64,000 nucleotides of DNA from Streptomyces atratus (lineage in GTDB: Bacteria; Actinomycetota; Actinomycetes; Streptomycetales; Streptomycetaceae). The stretch is from NCBI RefSeq assembly GCF_900119365.1, contig NZ_FPJO01000005.1:243196-307195 (forward strand), given 5' to 3'. Below are positions 60,008-64,000 of the stretch, piece after piece. The notes below the pieces were generated by a model that saw nothing but the letters and a program-made list of their open reading frames with translations, was not told the DNA's origin and searched no databases. How positions within the stretch are numbered: the first letter of the stretch is position 1; every line of letters begins with the position of its first letter. Made by a program: the position numbers and the translations under genes.

Positions 60008-60480
60008 CAGGACCGCAACTGAGCTACCCGGAACGGCACTTGGCCCGTCACCCGGACCGGACGCGGCGGCGTACGATGCCTCTCGGCCCGGTCCGGTGGC
60101 CGTGGTTCACGGACGGTTCCGGGTGAACTCCCACAGCCGCAGTGGAAGGACTCCGCACCAAGGACGCCAAGCTGACTGCCTCATTGGCTATCGGCTATCC
60201 GGATACTGGCGTGGCATCGACACCGTGAAGGACGTCCTGGAAGCATCCAAGGAAATCCAGGATTCCGGAAAGCAACTCCCGCGCGAATTTCATTCCACCG
60301 ACCCCCACATCTGAACTTTCCCTACCCTTCTGAGCGGCTCTGCGCTCTTGCCCGGGTTGGCCCTCCCGTTCGTAGGGTGAGGGCACCCAGCGCAGCAGGC
60401 TCCGGCGTAGTCGCGTGAAGTCCGTTGCGTGATCATGTGAGTCCGAGGAGGGCGAGCGGTCGGCTGGCGTCGCGGGCATT
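60008..60480. other. Degenerate region between tatA and IS remnants
   Basis: No supported gene. The plus strand reads GIDTVKDVLEASKEIQDSGK and stops at 60314, a natural-looking tail without a recognised homologue. It may be the 3' end of a gene cut by the insertion-sequence events to the right. Confidence 0.3.
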
Positions 60481-60690
60481 GTGCCGGGGGCCGGCGGCGA
60501 TGATAGCTGGTGTGCTCGCGCCGGGTGTGCATGGCGTCGCTGGTCACGACCACACCCGCCAGATCGGCGAGGGTCTCCAGCAGTGGCTGGAAGCAGGTGA
60601 TCTCGTTGGTCTTCTCGCCCACGTCGAGCTGGCGATCGGCATTGTTCTTTGGATCCTGGGTTCCGTCGGGCATGCGGTGGGCGGCCGACG
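60481..60690 (-). mobile_element. ISAs1 family transposase fragment
   Basis: The minus strand encodes [20 protein letters not shown] and [17 protein letters not shown], matching the DDE-core segment of ISAs1 transposases (KTNEI...F-PLL...AGVVVT-DAMHTQREHA). Only about 70 residues remain; the ends of the element were not found. Confidence 0.75.
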
Positions 60691-60699
60691 GCATTACTG

Positions 60700-61290
60700 G
60701 TAGGGATGCTTGTTCCGGCTTCCCGTGCACGCGCGCCCATGCGATGTCCAGCGGCGGGCTGTGATCTCGGTGTGCTCGGGTGCCACGTACTCGATGTACA
60801 TATTGGTGACGGCTCGAAGTACTGTCGCAGCAGGCCGTTGGTGTTCTTGATCGAGCCGCGCGCTGCCAGTGGCTCGCCAGGTTGCAGAAGTAGGCCGGAA
60901 TATCCCTGGCCTTGGTGAAGGATTGGTGGGCCGCCGTCTCCACGCCCTGGTCCCGGATCAGGGAACGCCACAGGTGCGGCGGAAGGGATTGGACGGTCGC
61001 GGCGAGAGCGTTGCGGGTGGCCAGGGCGCTGGGGCCGCGCGGCAGATGTACGGGCACCAGATAGCAGGTGGAGCGCTCGACCGCCAGGTGGCGACGAGAG
61101 TGGTGGTCCAGGCTGCAACGGCGCGCGGCGCAGTTACACGGAGCGTCTCCGCCCTTGCCCAGCGTGGACTCGCGCACGCCGCGTCCACGGCCATGGAAAG
61201 GATGGGCTCGTGCGCCGTCGTCCGCTCCACCGCCAAAACGTCGATCACCACAGCAGCCGCCCACTCCGGCTGGTGCGCCCTATAGCTCCT
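60700..61290 (-). mobile_element. IS30 family transposase fragment, degenerate
   Basis: The minus strand has [34 protein letters not shown] (second DDE Asp) and [20 protein letters not shown]; after a frame change, [11 protein letters not shown] continues with the catalytic Glu region altered. These are consecutive IS30 transposase motifs (positions about 60840-61090). The N-terminal HTH and the inverted repeats are missing, so the element is dead. It abuts the gvpF remnant. Confidence 0.8.
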
Positions 61291-61299
61291 TCAAGGTGC

Positions 61300-61527
61300 G
61301 AGGCGCTCGATACCGATCAGACTTGAATGCATGGCAGAGGAACGTCGGCCGCGCGGCGGGAAGACCTCGACGCCAGCCACGCGGCGAAGGCGACGGCTCC
61401 CGAAGCGCGGCGGAGCGATTCGGAAGCGCGCACCGCGAACACGTCGAGCTGCATCTTGCGGGCCCCACTGCAGTGTTGCAACTTCGTCACCGCTGCAGGC
61501 ACTCACGTTCAGGCCTCCGGGGTCTGA
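61300..61527 (+). pseudogene. gvpF: gvpF remnant (GvpL/GvpF family), truncated and frameshifted
   Basis: Just before gvpG the plus strand encodes EHVELHLAGP in one frame and PLQCCNFVTAAGTHVQASGV with a stop (61525-61527) in the next. Joined by dropping one C from CCCC at 61463-61466 they give HLAGPLQCCNFV, resembling the GPLPPYNFV end of GvpF/GvpL gas-vesicle proteins. The N-terminal part is lost at the IS30 fragment. Identification rests on this short motif and on gvpG following at once. Confidence 0.6.
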
Positions 61528-61528
61528 C

Positions 61529-61772
61529 ATGGGGCTCCTCACGCTCCCCAACGCACCGGTCCGCGGTGTGATCTGGGTGGCGGAGAAACTCAACGATGCT
61601 GCCGAGCGCGGGCTGCACGCCCCAGGAGCGCTCCGTGGCCGACTGGCTGTACTGAACCGGCAACTTGAAGACGGAGACACCGGCCCGGAGGAGTTCGAAC
61701 CGGGAAGAGAGAAAGCTGCTCGACCGGCTGCATGCTACACAGGCCGGCCCCGCACCGAACGATCGAAGGTGA
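61529..61772 (+). pseudogene. gvpG: gvpG, gas vesicle protein, frameshifted near the end
   Basis: ATG 61529 reads MGLLTLPNAPVRGVIWVAEK and continues through LNRQLEDGDTGPEEFE, the normal GvpG core (small structural/assembly protein of the gas-vesicle shell). At 61700-61701 an extra C shifts the frame; the restored frame reads REERKLLDRLHATQAGPAPN and stops at 61772, a normal GvpG C-terminus. Unshifted, the frame runs into gvpY with an unrelated tail. It may be real decay or a base-call error. Confidence 0.8.
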
Positions 61773-61779
61773 CGCACTC

Positions 61780-62538
61780 ATGGATGACACGGCCAAGGTG
61801 ACCCTCGCGGCCGCAGTAGTAGGCGGCTATGTGCTGGGCCGGACGAAGAAGGGCCGGCTGGCGCTGACCATTGCGACGTATCTGGCAGGGAGACGGTTCG
61901 GCCTTGAACCCCGACAGCTTGCCGCCGAAGGAATGCGCAGACTAGGAGAGATTCCCCAGTTCGCCGAGCTGCAGGAGCAGCTGAAAGGGGAAGTCTTCGA
62001 CGCGGGCCGTAAGGCAGTGGCTGCCGCCGCCGACCGGGGCATGAGTTCGCTGGCCGATGCCCTCAGCGACCGTACGGCCCGGCTCGGTGAGAAGCAGGAC
62101 GAGGGGGACGAGGAGGAGTACGAGCCGGAAGAGGAAGAGCCGGAGGCCGAGTACGAGGAGGAGGAAGAGGAAGAGGAGGAACAGCCGGAAGCCGAATACG
62201 AGGAGGAGGAAGAGGAAGAGCCAGAAGAGACACAGCCAACGCGACGCCGCAGTTCCCGCCAATCAGCCCAGCCAAGAGGGGGCGCGGCACGCAAGAAGGC
62301 CGCTCCTGCCCAGGGAGAAAAGTCTCGGACAGCCAAGAAGTCCGCGGCCCGGAAAACGGCTCCGGCGAAAAAGGCGACTGCGAAGAAAACAGCTCCGGCC
62401 AAGAAGTCCGCCGCCCGGAAAACGGCTCCGCCGAAGAAGAAGACTGCGAAGAAAACAGCTCCGGCCAAGAAGTCCGCCGCCCGGAAGACGACGTCGTCGA
62501 AGCGAGCAGCGTCCAAGCGCGCCGATCGCCGGAGGTAG
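61780..62538 (+). CDS. gvpY: Gas vesicle cluster protein GvpY-like, acidic and Lys/Ala-rich
   Basis: A 252-residue protein found after gvpG in Streptomyces gas-vesicle clusters. Residues 1-100 form a helical domain (VTLAAAVVGGYVLGRTKKGR), residues ~108-165 an almost pure Glu/acidic block, and the last ~85 a histone-like KKSAARKTAPAKK repeat region. The charge reversal is striking. ATG 61780 is 7 bp after the gvpG stop. Its role in gas-vesicle formation is unknown. Confidence 0.8.
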   Translation: MDDTAKVTLAAAVVGGYVLGRTKKGRLALTIATYLAGRRFGLEPRQLAAEGMRRLGEIPQFAELQEQLKGEVFDAGRKAVAAAADRGMSSLADALSDRTARLGEKQDEGDEEEYEPEEEEPEAEYEEEEEEEEEQPEAEYEEEEEEEPEETQPTRRRSSRQSAQPRGGAARKKAAPAQGEKSRTAKKSAARKTAPAKKATAKKTAPAKKSAARKTAPPKKKTAKKTAPAKKSAARKTTSSKRAASKRADRRR

Positions 62539-62544
62539 CTAATC

Positions 62545-63573
62545 ATGACCAGGACGGAAACAAACCAGCCCACGGCCGAGAAGTCGGGTGCGGACCGGCT
62601 TCGCGAAGAGGCGTCCAACTTCCTCAGTGCACAGGTGGAGAGGCTCACCGAGAAGGCGGGCGACAAACTGACCGATGTCACTGGGCAGCTCACGGATGTG
62701 GCCGAGAGTGGATCGCTTCCCGCTATCGGCACCCGTATTCTCCAGGGCGACTCCCCACTGAAGGCATTCGTCGGGGAGAAAGCCAAGGGCGTCAAGGAAA
62801 AAGTCGTGGGCAAGGTCAAGGAAGCGTTCGGCGGCGGAAAGGGAAAACGCAAGTCGAGCGGCGGCAAGGTCATGAACATCATCGAAGTTCTCGATGTGGG
62901 AGTGCCCCTACGTGTCGCGTACGACCACTGGACGCAGTACGACCAGTTCAGCAGCTTCGCGAAGGGCGTTCGCGACGTCTCGAAGAGCGATGAGATGTCC
63001 AGTGACTGGAAGGTCAAAGTCGGCCCTTCCTCGCGCAGCTTCAAAGCGACTGTTCAGGAACAGATTCCCGACGACCGCATCGTTTGGACGTCCGAGGGAG
63101 CCAAGGGAACTACCCGTGGTGCGGTCAGCTTCCATGAGCTGGCACCCAGCCTGACTCGAATCGTCCTGGTCGTGGAGTACTACCCGTCCGGGTTCTTCGA
63201 GAAGACGGGCAACCTGTGGCGCGCCCAAGGGCGCCGAATGCGACTCGACTTCAAGCACTTCCAGCGATACGTCTCCCTCGCCCAGGAAGAGCCCGAAGGC
63301 TGGCGCGGCGAAATCCGGGACGGTGAAGTTGTCGTGTCCCACGAAGACGCCATGGAAGAAGAAGCCGCCGAGCAGGAGGACGCACAAGGCGAGGAGCCCG
63401 AGGACGAGGACTACGAGGACGAGCCCGAGAAGCCCGAGGAGTACGAGGAGTACGGCCCCGGAGGCGAAGGCTACGAGGACGAGGACGAGGAAGAGGACGA
63501 GGAAGAGGAAGAGGAAGAAGGTGAATACGAGGAAGAAGAGGAAGAAGGAGAGGATGAGCAGTCTGTCCGGTGA
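62545..63573 (+). CDS. gvpZ: Gas vesicle cluster protein GvpZ-like (SRPBCC)
   Basis: A 342-residue protein. The centre is an SRPBCC cyclase/dehydrase-like domain (VMNIIEVLDVGVPLRVAYDH, then RIVLVVEYYPSGFFEKTGN). The N-terminal ~110 residues form helices with Gly/Lys-rich linker, and the last ~80 are nearly all Glu, Asp, Tyr and Gly (EEYEEYGPGGEGYEDEDEE). ATG 62545 is 6 bp after gvpY, with GGAGG at 62531-62535. The following gvpJ-L-S-K genes are not seen downstream. Confidence 0.8.
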   Translation: MTRTETNQPTAEKSGADRLREEASNFLSAQVERLTEKAGDKLTDVTGQLTDVAESGSLPAIGTRILQGDSPLKAFVGEKAKGVKEKVVGKVKEAFGGGKGKRKSSGGKVMNIIEVLDVGVPLRVAYDHWTQYDQFSSFAKGVRDVSKSDEMSSDWKVKVGPSSRSFKATVQEQIPDDRIVWTSEGAKGTTRGAVSFHELAPSLTRIVLVVEYYPSGFFEKTGNLWRAQGRRMRLDFKHFQRYVSLAQEEPEGWRGEIRDGEVVVSHEDAMEEEAAEQEDAQGEEPEDEDYEDEPEKPEEYEEYGPGGEGYEDEDEEEDEEEEEEEGEYEEEEEEGEDEQSVR

Positions 63574-64000
63574 TCGTGATCCACCGCAGGATTTTGCGTG
63601 GTTTGGGCGCCGGCCGGCGCGGCGGGGCGGGGCGGGACCGCGGACTGCCAGAGCAGATGGACGTACCGGCTGACGACCACAACCCGACCCCGATCACCAC
63701 GAGAAAAATCCCGATTGTCCACAGTAATGGAGATCCCGGTCACGAACCCGACGACGTCATCCGCGCCCAGGGCCTCAGTGAAGGCGATTCCCTCCCTGGG
63801 GGACAGCGTGCCCACCGCTCACAGCGTTTCCTATGCGGCAGCGATGGCGTTGGCGGCAGAGGCAGCGGGGGGTTACAGCACGCGGTCAGGAGGCTGTGCC
63901 CGGGACTGAAGCAATGTGCGAGCTCCGAGATGCGGTCGGCCCAGGCCGTATATCATGGAACGGCGTCTTGTGAAGGTGACGCGGGCATCATGTCGTCTCC
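63574..64000. other. Unassigned sequence at the right edge
   Basis: No gene recognised. The minus strand from 63815 reads MGTLSPREGIAFTEALGADD and on into a hydrophobic stretch in a second frame (TIGIFLVVIGVGLW), possibly a decayed membrane protein, but no clean frame or ribosome-binding site supports it. No gvpJ start is present. Confidence 0.35.

Noticed and set aside
1..64000. tRNA or rRNA genes and an integrase-att structure
   Set aside because: No cloverleaf, rRNA core motif, integrase or flanking direct repeat was found by reading, so no integrative element is claimed.

Overview
The window is high-GC actinobacterial DNA, almost certainly from a Streptomyces-type chromosome arm. The evidence is strong third-position GC bias, frequent GTG starts, a spo0M-tatA pair, a gvpG-Y-Z gas-vesicle fragment, DUF6221, MASE1 and SpoIIE-type genes, and a ccr-ecm-lyase-hydratase-dehydrogenase-psd-pssA order that I recall from Streptomyces coelicolor. 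No tRNA, rRNA or CRISPR array was seen.

Layout. 1-9.4 kb: the start of asnB (cut by the window edge), a frameshifted carbon-nitrogen hydrolase, a GNAT gene, a decayed S15-type hydrolase, and a tight minus-strand operon of four peptidases (M55, M20, S9, S66) that looks built for degrading peptides containing D-amino acids or murein-derived peptides. 9.6-12 kb: an ABC ATPase-permease-GntR(YtrA) operon with a recognisable promoter and operator. 12-18 kb: DinB, alpha/beta hydrolase, two TetR regulators with operators, an amidase and an aldo/keto reductase. 18-24.5 kb: a DHA2 exporter with three C-terminal beta-sandwich repeats, an SRPBCC protein, a secreted S33 peptidase, a GNAT gene whose start codon lies in a strong hairpin, and a HEAT protein.

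24.8-36.6 kb is the metabolic core: a tandem 3-hydroxyacyl-CoA dehydrogenase, a TetR regulator, the ethylmalonyl-CoA pathway operon (crotonyl-CoA carboxylase/reductase, ethylmalonyl-CoA mutase, malyl-CoA-type lyase, mesaconyl-CoA hydratase, methylsuccinyl-CoA dehydrogenase), then psd and pssA for phosphatidylethanolamine. A paralogous TetR, etfB-etfA and an OB-fold acyl-CoA accessory protein lie at 55-58 kb. Both regions carry the same GGCAC-N3-GTGCC palindrome, which suggests one acyl-CoA-responsive regulon linking the dehydrogenases with their electron acceptor.

37-50 kb: a SpoIIE phosphatase, a MASE1 protein, an SRPBCC protein with a 9-bp minisatellite, glycerate kinase, NUDIX and sirtuin genes, a manganese riboswitch (yybP-ykoY) upstream of a TMEM165/GDT1 exporter, an alkylation-repair pair (Ada-AlkA fusion and Ogt), and a Zur-controlled island of zinc-independent ribosomal proteins with a CobW metallochaperone. 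50-64 kb: macro-domain, desaturase-like, nucleotidyltransferase and inositol-phosphatase genes, the etf region, spo0M-tatA, then IS30 and ISAs1 remnants that cut off a gas-vesicle cluster, leaving damaged gvpF and gvpG and intact gvpY and gvpZ.

The most striking general trait is the number of broken genes. About a dozen stubs or frameshifts are spread between intact genes, several of them single-base or dinucleotide indels in short GC runs. These may be real decay or assembly error. I found no clearly novel defence or biosynthetic system; the best new leads are regulatory (the shared acyl-CoA operator, the start-codon hairpin, and the L31 stub in front of cobW).
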